This document shows, in pieces, positions 9,314 through 17,393 of a stretch of 64,000 bases of DNA. The stretch's first letter is position 1, and every line of letters begins with the position of its first letter. The notes below the pieces were generated by a model. The model was not told the DNA's origin. It saw only the letters and a list, made by a program, of their open reading frames with translations, and did not search any database. A program made the position numbers and the translations under genes. The stretch is from the NCBI RefSeq assembly GCF_900101095.1, contig NZ_FNFM01000002.1, positions 248,001 through 312,000 on the forward strand. The letters are read 5' to 3'. The stretch comes from Actinopolyspora mzabensis. Its GTDB lineage: Bacteria; Actinomycetota; Actinomycetes; Mycobacteriales; Pseudonocardiaceae.

Positions 9314-10354
9314 TCAGCGGGTTTGCTGGTCGTGGGGGCGCAGTCTGCGGAACGTGACGGCCAGCTTCACGTCCAGTTCGGCGAGTACGTCGGCTATCGG
9401 GCAGGCGAACCCGGTACGACCGTCCGCGCTGCCCGCGGTGTGCAGGCCGACCACGCCTCCTTCCCCGTCCACCACCACCGCCCCCGCGTCACCGGCACCG
9501 GTGAACGGCTTCTCGCGGGTGGTGACAACTCTGAGCTGTTCGCGGCGGGTCCGAACACCCAGCGCATCACCGTGGTCGATCCGCAGCGTGGCGTCGGTGG
9601 AAGCCACCGAACCCCGCGTGAGGCCGGTGCCCAACCCGCTCTTGCGCACCGTGTCCCCGACCTCGGCGACCCCCTGGCCGGTCACCGCCCCCACACCGGG
9701 AATCGTGCGACAGCAGTCGAAAGCCTCGTCGATCATGACTGCCGCGGCGTCCACCCTCCCGGACAACGCCGCGCGCGAGAGCTCGGCGTAGCAGCGGCCG
9801 GAGTGCGGATCCAGCATCGCGTCGCCCACCGACCAGGCATCGTCCATGCAGGCCACGTCGAAAGTGGTCAGTCCCATGGTGAGTACGGCCGACCCCCGTC
9901 CGGTCACGAGGGCACCCAGGGTTCCGATCCGCCGGTACTGCCCGCCGTCCCGGTGCTGGCCTTCGGCGACGGAACCGACCGGACCGAGTACGACCGGACG
10001 GGAGGGCGCTATCCCCACGCCCCCGAACACCGTTAGGGCAGGGGTGGGCAGCACGGCCGGAACGAGTTCGTCGAGCGAACAGTGGGCGTGCTGCGGAAAC
10101 ACCCGTTCCTCCACCACATCGGTGGGGATGCCCAGGATCAGGGACGGCACGCACTCCCCGACCTCGAGCCACTCCATCGGTTTCTTGCGCGCGACGGAAA
10201 CGATGATCACCTGTTGTCCGGTGGGACGGCCGGATGTCCACTTCTCGCCGATGTCGACGAGCCCCACGCCCGGAAGATCCAGCAGCTGATCCTCCACCGC
10301 ACGCTTGATCGGACGAATAGCCGCCCGGTCGCGTGCTTCCCTGACGCTAATCAT
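9314..10354 (-). CDS. Trypsin-fold protein with degenerate catalytic triad
   Basis: A 346-residue protein without signal peptide. The C-terminal two thirds resemble chymotrypsin-fold peptidases: a GTLGALVTGRGSAVLT strand where the catalytic His normally follows (usually L-T-x-x-H), and FTGAGDAGAVVVDGEGGVVG where the Ser of GDSG should be. Here the first site reads LTMGLT and the second GDAG, so His and Ser both seem replaced. It may be a pseudoprotease with a binding role. GGAGG stands five bases before the ATG. I do not recognise a characterised relative. Confidence 0.6.
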   Translation of the reverse strand: MISVREARDRAAIRPIKRAVEDQLLDLPGVGLVDIGEKWTSGRPTGQQVIIVSVARKKPMEWLEVGECVPSLILGIPTDVVEERVFPQHAHCSLDELVPAVLPTPALTVFGGVGIAPSRPVVLGPVGSVAEGQHRDGGQYRRIGTLGALVTGRGSAVLTMGLTTFDVACMDDAWSVGDAMLDPHSGRCYAELSRAALSGRVDAAAVMIDEAFDCCRTIPGVGAVTGQGVAEVGDTVRKSGLGTGLTRGSVASTDATLRIDHGDALGVRTRREQLRVVTTREKPFTGAGDAGAVVVDGEGGVVGLHTAGSADGRTGFACPIADVLAELDVKLAVTFRRLRPHDQQTR

Positions 10355-10435
10355 GGCAGCCTCCGCCCACCATTTAACACGCAGGGTGACTATTAGTCAC
10401 GTAAAGTCAACACAGTGGAGCGTCTCGGATGCGCA

Positions 10436-11548
10436 TCAGAGCAGACAGTCCACCAATACGGGCTCCGGAGCCAGCAACACGCCGAAGGCGTCCCGCACTC
10501 CGTCCCGTACTTCACCCGCGAGGCTGAGCAGGTCCGCGGTGGTGGCCGAACCACGGTTGGTCAGCGCCAGGGTGTGCTTGGTGGACAGCCCCACCCGTCC
10601 ACCCGGACCGGCGTAGCCCTTGGCGAAGCCCGCGCGTTCGATCAACCAGGCCGCCGAGAGCTTGGCCGCTCCGTCCGCTGCGGGATAACGCGGGATACGC
10701 TGCTGCCCCACCCGCTCCTCGATGCGTTCCAACACGCCCGGCAGGTGCTCGGCTCCCACGATCGGGTTGGTGAAGAACGAGCCCGCACTCCAGGTGTCGT
10801 GGTCATCGCGATCGAGCACCATCCCCTTGCCGCCGCGAAGCCGCAACACCGCCTGCCTGGCACGTTCCACCGGCACACGCTCGTCCGGCGCCACTCCCAG
10901 CTCACCGGCCAACTCGCCGTAGCGAACGGGTTCGGAGAGCCCGTCCTCCCGCAGCCGCAACCGAACTCGCAGCACCACCGCCCGATCCGTGCGCTTGAGC
11001 ATGCTGCTGCGATAGCTCAGCCCCAGCTCCTCGGCGGGCACCGTGCTCACCTCCCCGGTGGGACGATCGAGCAGATCCACCGAGATCAGCGGTTCGGAGA
11101 TCTCCACCCCGTAGGCCCCCACGTTCTGCACCGGGGTGGCCCCGGTCAGGCCGGGGATGCCGGAGAGGCACTCCAGGCCTCCCAGGCCGCGACGGACCGT
11201 ATCGGCGACCACCTCGTCCCAGTCCTCGCCCGCTTCGACGGTGAGCCGCACCAGACCGTCCCCCAACCGGTCGTAGGTGATCCCGCTCGTGGCGATGCAC
11301 ACCGCTTTGCCGTCGAACCCCTCGTCGGAGACGACCAGATTGGAACCGCCGCCGAGCAGGAGCAGCCGCGTTCCGGCACGATCGGCGGTACGCACCAGCT
11401 CGACGAGCTGTCCGGAGTCGGTGGCGGTGACGAGTTCGGTCGCGGGGCCGCCCAACCGCAGGGTGGTGTATCGGGCCAGCGAACGGCTGGGAGCGGCGGA
11501 AGCCGGGGCCTCCACGGCGCCGCCTTCGGACATCGAGCTGGAGGTCAC
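10436..11548 (-). CDS. murB: UDP-N-acetylenolpyruvoylglucosamine reductase MurB
   Basis: The flavoprotein that reduces UDP-GlcNAc-enolpyruvate to UDP-MurNAc in peptidoglycan synthesis. It has the FAD-binding segment LLLGGGSNLVV, the ECLSGIPGLTGATPVQNVGAYG loop region and the catalytic Ser in SAGSFFTNP, then AAWLIERAGFKGY-like and HTLALTNRG motifs. I chose the GTG at 11548 (370 residues) because TACCGT stands 7 bp before it and no Shine-Dalgarno is seen; an ATG at 11533 is possible. Orthologous to Rv0482. Confidence 0.95.
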   Translation of the reverse strand: MTSSSMSEGGAVEAPASAAPSRSLARYTTLRLGGPATELVTATDSGQLVELVRTADRAGTRLLLLGGGSNLVVSDEGFDGKAVCIATSGITYDRLGDGLVRLTVEAGEDWDEVVADTVRRGLGGLECLSGIPGLTGATPVQNVGAYGVEISEPLISVDLLDRPTGEVSTVPAEELGLSYRSSMLKRTDRAVVLRVRLRLREDGLSEPVRYGELAGELGVAPDERVPVERARQAVLRLRGGKGMVLDRDDHDTWSAGSFFTNPIVGAEHLPGVLERIEERVGQQRIPRYPAADGAAKLSAAWLIERAGFAKGYAGPGGRVGLSTKHTLALTNRGSATTADLLSLAGEVRDGVRDAFGVLLAPEPVLVDCLL

Positions 11549-11573
11549 GGTCGCCACGGTAACCTGCGCCGCA
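11548..11573. promoter_or_regulatory. Bidirectional murB/DUF2505 promoter with overlapping -10 boxes
   Basis: On the plus strand TAACCT (11560-11565) ends 7 bp before the ATG at 11573. On the minus strand TACCGT (11561-11556) ends 7 bp before the GTG at 11548. The two hexamers share two base pairs, so one AT step serves both directions and both mRNAs would start on their initiation codon. Confidence 0.55.
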
Positions 11574-12124
11574 TGACAAGCCGCATCGAGCACCACAGCA
11601 TGTCGCGTTGGCCCGCGGCACGGATCCACGCGGCGCTGGTCGATGAGGCGTGTCTGCGCGAGCGGCTGGACACGCTGGGAGGTGCGGCCGCGCGGCTGGT
11701 GTCGCACACCGTCACCGGGGACGAGGTCCGCTTCCAGATCCGGCAACAGCTCCCCGAGCAGGACCTGCCCGGCGTGATCCGCGGTGTGCTCGGGGGGAGC
11801 CCGGTCGTGGACCGCAGCGAAACCTGGCGGCGGCGGGAAGAAGGTCATTTCGTGGGGGAGGTGGCAGCCACGCTGGGAGGCGTTCCGAGTACCGTCACCG
11901 GCTCACTGTGGCTGCGCGATCTGACACCCGGCGAAGAGGTCGACACCGACACCGCTGCCGGGGATCGACCGTGGGCCAGTGAGTTCGTGTTCCACGGCGA
12001 GGTGAGCGTACGGCTGCCGTTCCTGAGCGATCGGGCGGAAGAACTGCTGGCGGTTCAGGTGCGCCGCGTGATCGCTCAGGAGCGGAAGTTCCTGGCCGAC
12101 TGGCTGAGCCGCACCGGCGGGTAG
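11573..12124 (+). CDS. DUF2505 protein (Rv0481c-like, SRPBCC-type)
   Basis: A 183-residue cytoplasmic protein that fits DUF2505, a family predicted to have an SRPBCC (Bet v 1-like) ligand-binding fold: an N-terminal helix/strand, alternating strands such as GEVAATLGGVPSTVTGSLWLRD, and a long C-terminal amphipathic helix (about 150-180, AEELLAVQVRRVIAQERKFL). The start at 11573 is leaderless. It is divergent from murB as Rv0481c is from Rv0482. No ligand is known. Confidence 0.85.
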   Translation: MTSRIEHHSMSRWPAARIHAALVDEACLRERLDTLGGAAARLVSHTVTGDEVRFQIRQQLPEQDLPGVIRGVLGGSPVVDRSETWRRREEGHFVGEVAATLGGVPSTVTGSLWLRDLTPGEEVDTDTAAGDRPWASEFVFHGEVSVRLPFLSDRAEELLAVQVRRVIAQERKFLADWLSRTGG

Positions 12125-12157
12125 GTGGGTCGCCGATCTCCTCCTAAACTCCGTGAC

Positions 12158-12907
12158 ATGAACGAGGACCCGAATCACGCACGGTTACGCGAACACGCGA
12201 CGGCGTTACGCGAGGCCGCGTCCGGCGCGGGGGCCGACGCGGCTGTGCCCACCTGCCCGGAGTGGGACGTCCTGCAGCTGGTCCGGCACCTGGGCAAGGT
12301 CTACGCGATGGTCGGTCAGGCACTGAGGCTGGACCCCGAGGATTCCAGGCCCAGGCCCGAGTCGGCTCCCCGCGAGTTCGACGCCGCGCTGCACTGGATG
12401 GACGAGCGGTTGACGGAGCTGACCACGCGGCTGGCCGCTGAGTCACCGGACCGCGCGGTGTGGTCCTTCTTCCCCGGCGGCACCCCACGGAACTGGGCGA
12501 GACGAATGGTGCACGAGACCGCCATCCACCGGCTGGACGCCGAGTACGCCCTCCCGAACGGCGGATCGGACGAGCGCGGGCTGCTGTTCGACGCCGAATT
12601 CGCCGCGGATGGGATCGACGAATTCCTGACGATGTTGCTCGCGGTCGGCCACGACTGGTCCGCGGCACGGAATACCGGACGCCTGCTGTTCCACGCGGTG
12701 GACGTGGAGCGGGCATGGCTGGTGACGTTCGAGGCCGGGCAGTCCCCTTCGATCGAACGCCGACGCGGCACCGCTACCGGTGACATCGAACCGGAGGCGA
12801 CGGTCGCGGGCGAGGCGGACACGCTCTACCGCAGGGTGTGGGGGCGCCCCAACACGGCGACGACCAGGGGAGACCGGGAACTGGCAGGGCTGGTCAACGG
12901 CAGGTGA
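12158..12907 (+). CDS. Maleylpyruvate isomerase/DinB-type mycothiol-dependent protein
   Basis: A 249-residue protein of the mycothiol-dependent maleylpyruvate isomerase family. The N-terminal four-helix domain has CPEWDVLQLVRHLG with the first metal His, and RRMVHETAIHRLDAE with the H-x3-H metal pair; the C-terminal domain is the small MDMPI alpha/beta domain. Such proteins bind a divalent metal and use mycothiol as thiol cofactor; the actual substrate here is unknown. The ATG at 12158 follows TAAACT by 7 bp, pointing to a leaderless transcript. Confidence 0.85.
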   Translation: MNEDPNHARLREHATALREAASGAGADAAVPTCPEWDVLQLVRHLGKVYAMVGQALRLDPEDSRPRPESAPREFDAALHWMDERLTELTTRLAAESPDRAVWSFFPGGTPRNWARRMVHETAIHRLDAEYALPNGGSDERGLLFDAEFAADGIDEFLTMLLAVGHDWSAARNTGRLLFHAVDVERAWLVTFEAGQSPSIERRRGTATGDIEPEATVAGEADTLYRRVWGRPNTATTRGDRELAGLVNGR

Positions 12908-12938
12908 CCAGCGCGGATACCGAGGACCGAGCGCCCTG

Positions 12939-12962
12939 GCAGCGTCGATTTCTCGCTTCGAT
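12939..12962 (+). repeat. Repeat core fragment
   Basis: GCGTCGATTTCTCGC, the first 15 bases of the dispersed repeat, stands here between two convergent genes; the rest of the element is missing. Confidence 0.45.
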
Positions 12963-13105
12963 TCAACCGGTGAATGCAACACGTGGCTTGACCTGGGGTG
13001 AAGGCTCATAGGCTGGCCGCCCATCGGGCAGTCACAACCTGCCCGGCAACGAACCCGATCAGCGCCCTCACGAGGGCCCCGGTCAAACCGGGAGGACGGG
13101 TTCCG

Positions 13106-13909
13106 TCACCGGTCGTCGAGGAAACCGGTCAGCAACCGCCGCAACTCGGCACGCCTGTCGAGCATGGGCGCGGCGGAATCGAACACCTGCAGCCGGGCAT
13201 CGGGCAGCACGGCCGCGAGTCGTTCGGCCACCGCGGGCTCGTGCAGCGGATCGGCGGCGGCGCCTATCACCAGCACGGGGGAAGCAACGGCGGAGAGTTC
13301 GGCGCTGTCGTGCAACGGAGCCTGCCCGGGGAGGGTGCGCAGGGCGGGACCGAGGCGCCGCAGCGTCGCCGCGCGCTGCTCGACGTACTCGCCGACGTCG
13401 GCATCTTCCGGGAGCCCGGAAGCGACGATCCCGCGCAGCCACTCGCCGTCGTCCTCGGCGGCGGCGTCGACTCCCGAGGCAAGTTGTTCGAAGATCGCGG
13501 TCACCGCACCACCACGCGGCCGGTCCAACGCGGCGGGAAGCAGCAGGGCGAGCCGTTCGAAACGCGTGGGATTCCGCGCGGCTAGCCGGGTCAGCGCCCC
13601 GGCGCCGAGTGAGACCCCGACCGCCCGCTCGGCCCCCACCCGATCGGCCGCTTCGAGTACGTCGTCGGCCACGCGCTCGTAACTCCAGTAACCGGCTACC
13701 GGGTCCGCCGCACCACCGTGGCCGGGCAGGGTGAGCACCACGCGGGTCCCGCGCAGTCCCGAGGCGGGGATGCGTGCCTCACCCTCGGTGGCACCGAGGC
13801 CGTGCACCACCAGCGTCACCGGCGCACCGCTGCCGTGCACGCGCCAAGTGGCTCCCGAGGCGAGTTCCGGGCGGGCACCGCCGACGGTTCCCGTCGAACC
13901 GACCGTCAC
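13106..13909 (-). CDS. Alpha/beta-hydrolase fold protein, catalytic His apparently missing
   Basis: A 267-residue alpha/beta-hydrolase. It has the oxyanion-loop segment VVHGLGAT, the nucleophile elbow GVSLGAGA with Ser, and VLVIGAAADPLHEP with the acid Asp. Where relatives carry a Gly-His before the last helix, this protein reads FDSAAPMLDRRAEL, so the triad His is not evident. Either it is inactive or another His (in PLHEP) compensates. The GTG start at 13909 shares one base with the TAG of the upstream DUF2516 gene, so the two are co-translated. Confidence 0.75.
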   Translation of the reverse strand: MTVGSTGTVGGARPELASGATWRVHGSGAPVTLVVHGLGATEGEARIPASGLRGTRVVLTLPGHGGAADPVAGYWSYERVADDVLEAADRVGAERAVGVSLGAGALTRLAARNPTRFERLALLLPAALDRPRGGAVTAIFEQLASGVDAAAEDDGEWLRGIVASGLPEDADVGEYVEQRAATLRRLGPALRTLPGQAPLHDSAELSAVASPVLVIGAAADPLHEPAVAERLAAVLPDARLQVFDSAAPMLDRRAELRRLLTGFLDDR

Positions 13910-14196
13910 TACCAGGAACTGCCCTTCTGCACCTCGGTCACCCGGGGACGCACATCCACGATGTAGACCAGCGCGGCGACCAGACCGGCGATCCAGATAA
14001 TCGTCATGGGTCCCCTGACCATGAGTATGAGCACCAGCGCGCCGGCGCCGGTAATCCCGAGCCAGATCGGCTTGGACTGCTTGTCCGCCGCCGTGAACGC
14101 GTCGGCGCGCTGCATCAGCGCGTGCCCGAACGCGTACACCCCGACCGGGATACCCGCTATCCAGAGAGCCGTCACGATCACCTGAGCCAGAAGCAC
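13909..14196 (-). CDS. DUF2516 membrane protein (Rv0476-like)
   Basis: A 95-residue inner-membrane protein with three hydrophobic segments: about residues 3-25, 44-62 and 63-82. Its motif AFGHALMQRADAFTAADKQSKP between the first two helices is the family hallmark. The GTG at 14196 is the best start but has no clear ribosome-binding site. As in mycobacteria it lies downstream of the HbhA-like gene, which suggests a role at the cell envelope; the function is not known. Confidence 0.85.
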   Translation of the reverse strand: MLLAQVIVTALWIAGIPVGVYAFGHALMQRADAFTAADKQSKPIWLGITGAGALVLILMVRGPMTIIWIAGLVAALVYIVDVRPRVTEVQKGSSW

Positions 14197-14383
14197 ACCG
14201 CAAGGATACGGGTAATCCTCACGGAAGTCCCGGTCGTGTACCGAACGGGCGCGACCTCGGCCGCGCGAGCAGCGGTGGCCGCGCCCGACGGGGGGTAGCA
14301 GGCCGGTGACCGTGCCTGGCAGCGGTCGTTCCCGGCAGCGGTCGTGCCTGACCGCGGCCGTTCCCGCAGGCGGCCGGGTCCGG

Positions 14384-15232
14384 TCAGCTCTGTTCCTTGT
14401 TCCGCGCGGCGGATTTGGGCTGCTTCGAGGGATTGTTCCTGCCGGCGGTCGAACCACGCTGCCCACCGGAACGGCTCCCGCCTCCGGAGCTGCCGCTGGC
14501 GGAGCTGCCGCTGCCGGAACTCCCACCGGCGGAACTCCCACCGGCGGAACTCCCACTGGCGGAACCGGTCCGGCCGCTGCTGCCGGAACCGGTCCGGTCG
14601 CCGCTCTTCGCCGTGGAGGCGCGGTTGGCGGTGCGTCGTGTGGCACCGCGGGTCTCCGAGGCGGCACGTTTCCCCGTCTCCCGCACCGTTTCGGCACTCT
14701 CCTCCGCCACGGTCTCGGTGGTGCGGGCCGCCTTCTCCCCGGACGAGCGGGTGGTGGTGCTGACCCTGCCGAGCACGTCGTCGGCCAGCTCGCGGGCTTC
14801 TCCCACGGCTCCCTCGAAACGTTCCTGGGCGTGCTCCACCTGGCTCTTGGCGCTCCGCACACCCGGCTGGGCACGAAGTCGCTGCAGTGCGTCCTCACCG
14901 CGCTCGCCGAAGTAGCCGTAGAGCTTCGCGGCGGAATCCCGGTAGTTGTCGAGCAGTTCGCGCAGATCGCCGGAACGGATCCGGTCGCGCAGCTCCCCCA
15001 GGTCCGAGGGCAGTTCGCTCACGGTCTCGCGTGCCGATCCCGCGTGCTCGTTGAGCTGCTCCCGCACCCGGTGCACGCTGTCGGCCACGGCGTGCGCGGC
15101 GACCTCGCCCGCTCCGAGGGCCGCCACCAGCGGCATCCGAGCCTGCTTGTAGAGGTTTTCGGCGGCTTGGCCCGCACGACCACCCGGTTGCTCGGTCTCA
15201 CTGTTGTCGGTTCGCGTCGCCATGGTGCTCAC
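14384..15232 (-). CDS. HbhA-like (heparin-binding hemagglutinin family) protein with Ser/Gly tail
   Basis: A 282-residue protein. The N-terminal half (30-140) is the long amphipathic coiled coil of the HbhA family, including GEVAAHAVADSVHRVREQL and YGYFGERGEDALQRLR. In M. tuberculosis HbhA the C-terminus is a Lys/Ala-rich heparin-binding tail; here it is a Ser/Gly repeat (about 215-265, coded by a 15 bp tandem repeat at 14505-14575) with scattered Arg. The homologous role is envelope or membrane-associated, but heparin binding is doubtful. It overlaps the XRE gene by 4 bp (ATGA). Confidence 0.85.
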   Translation of the reverse strand: MSTMATRTDNSETEQPGGRAGQAAENLYKQARMPLVAALGAGEVAAHAVADSVHRVREQLNEHAGSARETVSELPSDLGELRDRIRSGDLRELLDNYRDSAAKLYGYFGERGEDALQRLRAQPGVRSAKSQVEHAQERFEGAVGEARELADDVLGRVSTTTRSSGEKAARTTETVAEESAETVRETGKRAASETRGATRRTANRASTAKSGDRTGSGSSGRTGSASGSSAGGSSAGGSSGSGSSASGSSGGGSRSGGQRGSTAGRNNPSKQPKSAARNKEQS

Positions 15233-15705
15233 TCCTCGGATTCGGATCGAACTGTCTCGTGGACGGCGGTCTCTTCCCGTGACTCCGGCTCGGTCCGTGA
15301 CTCCCGGTCCCGCCCGAGCACCGCCTCGGATGCCCCGTTCTCGCCGTTCTCGCCGCGGAACGAGGTGTAGACGTCGAGCAACACCTGTTTCTGTCGGTCG
15401 CTCAGTTCCGTGTCGGCCAGAATCGCGTCGACCACCGGCCCACCCGGACGGCTTTCCAGGAACCCGGCCTGCACGTACAGCGCCTCGGCCGAGATCCGCA
15501 GGGCGTTGGCGATCTGCTGCAGGATCTCCGCGCTGGGCTTGCGCAGTCCTCGTTCCACCTGGCTGAGGTACGGGTTGGAGACCCCGGCCCGCTTCGCCAG
15601 CTGTCGCAGCGAGATCTGGGCGGTGGCGCGCTGCGCGCGGATGTAGCCTCCCAGGTCGTTGACGGCCCGGTTAACCGCTTTGACCGGGTGATCCATCCGT
15701 TCCAC
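15229..15705 (-). CDS. XRE-family regulator (Rv0474-like)
   Basis: A 158-residue regulator with an HTH_3 domain at about 18-75 (QLAKRAGVSNPYLSQVERGLRKPSAEILQQIANALRIS in two halves: helix-turn-helix then dimer helix). The C-terminal 50 residues are acidic and probably disordered. In mycobacteria the same gene precedes hbhA. The gene is co-translated with the HbhA-like gene. Two inverted repeats directly upstream (15737-15774) are likely autoregulatory operators. Confidence 0.9.
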   Translation of the reverse strand: MERMDHPVKAVNRAVNDLGGYIRAQRATAQISLRQLAKRAGVSNPYLSQVERGLRKPSAEILQQIANALRISAEALYVQAGFLESRPGGPVVDAILADTELSDRQKQVLLDVYTSFRGENGENGASEAVLGRDRESRTEPESREETAVHETVRSESEE

Positions 15706-15736
15706 GCTCGCGCCACCTTTCCCGTCACGTCCACGC

Positions 15737-15774
15737 TAGCACCGTTGCTAACTATTGCAAGCACAGTGCTTGCA
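15737..15774. promoter_or_regulatory. Two operator-like inverted repeats upstream of the XRE gene
   Basis: TAGCA-N4-TGCTA at 15737-15750 is followed by TGCAAGCA-N3-TGCTTGCA at 15756-15774, both perfect. They lie 30-70 bp before the start codon of the XRE gene, where a promoter is expected. Confidence 0.5.
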
Positions 15775-15825
15775 CTCGAACAGGTGAAAAGAGCGGTGGT
15801 CGGCACCGCGGAATCGAGGGCTGTC

Positions 15826-15853
15826 GCTTTCTCGCGAAATCGCCGTGACGAGC
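15826..15853 (+). repeat. Repeat core fragment
   Basis: TTTCTCGCGAAATCGCCG, the left-end core of the dispersed repeat, stands alone in the divergent gap between the XRE gene and the nucleotidyltransferase gene. Confidence 0.5.
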
Positions 15854-15992
15854 CCGGTGTTCGCTAAGATCGAGCGCGATGAAGTGATGGCCCCTCGCGG
15901 ACCGCGTAGCGGTCCCGCTCCGTCCGAGACGCTCCGGCCACTCGCGCCGAGAGCGGGTTCTTTGCCGTCCACTTCATCCGATCGGATTCCCG

Positions 15993-16751
15993 ATGAACGA
16001 CGAAACCTTCCCCGGGCGTGTCGCCGAACGGCTGGCGACACTCTCCGGCGTGCGCGCTGTGACTCTCGGCGGCTCACGCGCACTGGGCACCCACACCGCC
16101 GAGAGTGACTGGGATTTCGCGCTGTACTACCGCGGTGACTTCGATCCCGCGGAGCTGCGCGCGCTCGGCTGGCCCGGCGAGGTCTCCGGAATCGGCGACT
16201 GGGGCGGCGTGTTCAACGGCGGGGCCTGGCTGACCGTCGAGGGCAGCCACGTGGATGTCCACTACCGCGATCTGGACGTCGTGGAACACGAACTCGCCGA
16301 GGCGAGGCAGGGGCGTTTCCACTGGGAGCCGCTGATGTTCCACCTCGCCGGCATACCCAGCTACCTGGTGCTCGCGGAGCTGGCACGGAACCGGGTGCTG
16401 CGCGGCAGTCCGCCCGACCCCGAATATCCGGAGGCACTGCGTGCGGCGGCACCTCCGGTGTGGCACGACCGAGCGATGCTCACGCTCCGGTACGCCGAGG
16501 GAGCCTTCGTCGAGCGCGGCCGGGTCACCGGATTCGCCGGCGCGTTGGCGACCGCGGCCATGCAGCTCGCGCACGCCGTGCTGGCGGCTCGTGGCGAGTG
16601 GGTGACCAACGAGAAGTCGCTGCTGCGGCAGGCCGGCCTGGAGGGCGTGGACGGGATCGTGGCCGGGCTGGGGCCCGACCCCGAAACGCTGCGACGGGCC
16701 TTCGACCAGGCGAACGAGCTGTTCGGAACCGTCACGGCCGAGATGCGATGA
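15993..16751 (+). CDS. Nucleotidyltransferase-domain protein
   Basis: A 252-residue protein with a pol-beta-type nucleotidyltransferase domain: VTLGGSRALGTHTAESDWDF gives the GS motif and the first metal-binding Asp pair (SDWD), and HVDVHYRD gives the third carboxylate. The C-terminal half is helical, as in aminoglycoside nucleotidyltransferase-like and kanamycin-nucleotidyltransferase-like proteins. Possible roles are small-molecule nucleotidylation or a solo MNT-type enzyme; there is no HEPN partner beside it. The substrate cannot be inferred. It is an insertion relative to the mycobacterial gene order. Confidence 0.8.
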   Translation: MNDETFPGRVAERLATLSGVRAVTLGGSRALGTHTAESDWDFALYYRGDFDPAELRALGWPGEVSGIGDWGGVFNGGAWLTVEGSHVDVHYRDLDVVEHELAEARQGRFHWEPLMFHLAGIPSYLVLAELARNRVLRGSPPDPEYPEALRAAAPPVWHDRAMLTLRYAEGAFVERGRVTGFAGALATAAMQLAHAVLAARGEWVTNEKSLLRQAGLEGVDGIVAGLGPDPETLRRAFDQANELFGTVTAEMR

Positions 16752-16857
16752 CAACCGTGGGGCGGACGGCACCGGTACCGGGGGGCCTCTCCTGAGCCAC
16801 CGGCGCGCGTGCCGCCCCCTCGGGCGACACGCGGGGCACCGTCGATCCCGTCCGGGG

Positions 16858-16876
16858 GATCTCGATTTCTCGCGAG
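16858..16876 (+). repeat. Repeat core fragment
   Basis: TCGATTTCTCGCGAGATC, a near copy of the repeat core, lies just past the stop codon of the VOC gene between convergent genes. Confidence 0.45.
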
Positions 16877-16877
16877 A

Positions 16878-17291
16878 TCACGCGGGCGGCGGTCCCCAGC
16901 ACAGGCAGAACGGGTGTCCGGCCGGGTCCGCGTAGACCCGGAACTTCGATTCGAGCTCGTCCGCCGGCTGGGGCAGCCGGGTGGCTCCGGCACGCAGCGC
17001 ACGGGCCTCGGCGGCCTCGAAGTCGGTCACCCGGATGTCGAGATGGGCCTGCTGCTGCGGCGGCGAGTCGGGCCACCCCGGCGCGGTGTGGTGCGGATCC
17101 AGCTGGCAGGAGATCCGCGCACCGCCCTCGGGGTCGGCCAGTTCCACCCACCGCTCGTCGGACACCGACTCGTCGACCGGCCAGCCGAGCAGCTCGCCGT
17201 AGAACTCGGCCAGCCCGCGCGGATCGGGCCCGTCAAGCACGAAGGAGATCACGCGCAGCTGGGACGAGGTGGCGCGTTCGGCTCCTGCCAT
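16878..17291 (-). CDS. VOC-superfamily (glyoxalase-like) protein
   Basis: A 137-residue protein with two beta-alpha-beta-beta-beta modules: VISFVLDGPDPRGLAEFYGELLGWP and LDIRVTDFEAAEARALRAGA. It belongs to the glyoxalase-like VOC group (glyoxalase_6 type), with metal-site candidates at the His of AHLDIRV and the Asp/Glu residues near the end. The ATG at 17291 has GGAG six bases upstream. Such proteins act as lyases, dioxygenases or drug-binding proteins; none of these can be assigned here. Confidence 0.82.
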   Translation of the reverse strand: MAGAERATSSQLRVISFVLDGPDPRGLAEFYGELLGWPVDESVSDERWVELADPEGGARISCQLDPHHTAPGWPDSPPQQQAHLDIRVTDFEAAEARALRAGATRLPQPADELESKFRVYADPAGHPFCLCWGPPPA

Positions 17292-17393
17292 CGAAGTCTC
17301 CGTAACTACCGTAACTGTTTCAATGGTTACCAATCGATGATTATGACCTCGCAACCGCGTTACCGCAAGGAATCGCTGGCTTACGATGGGACC

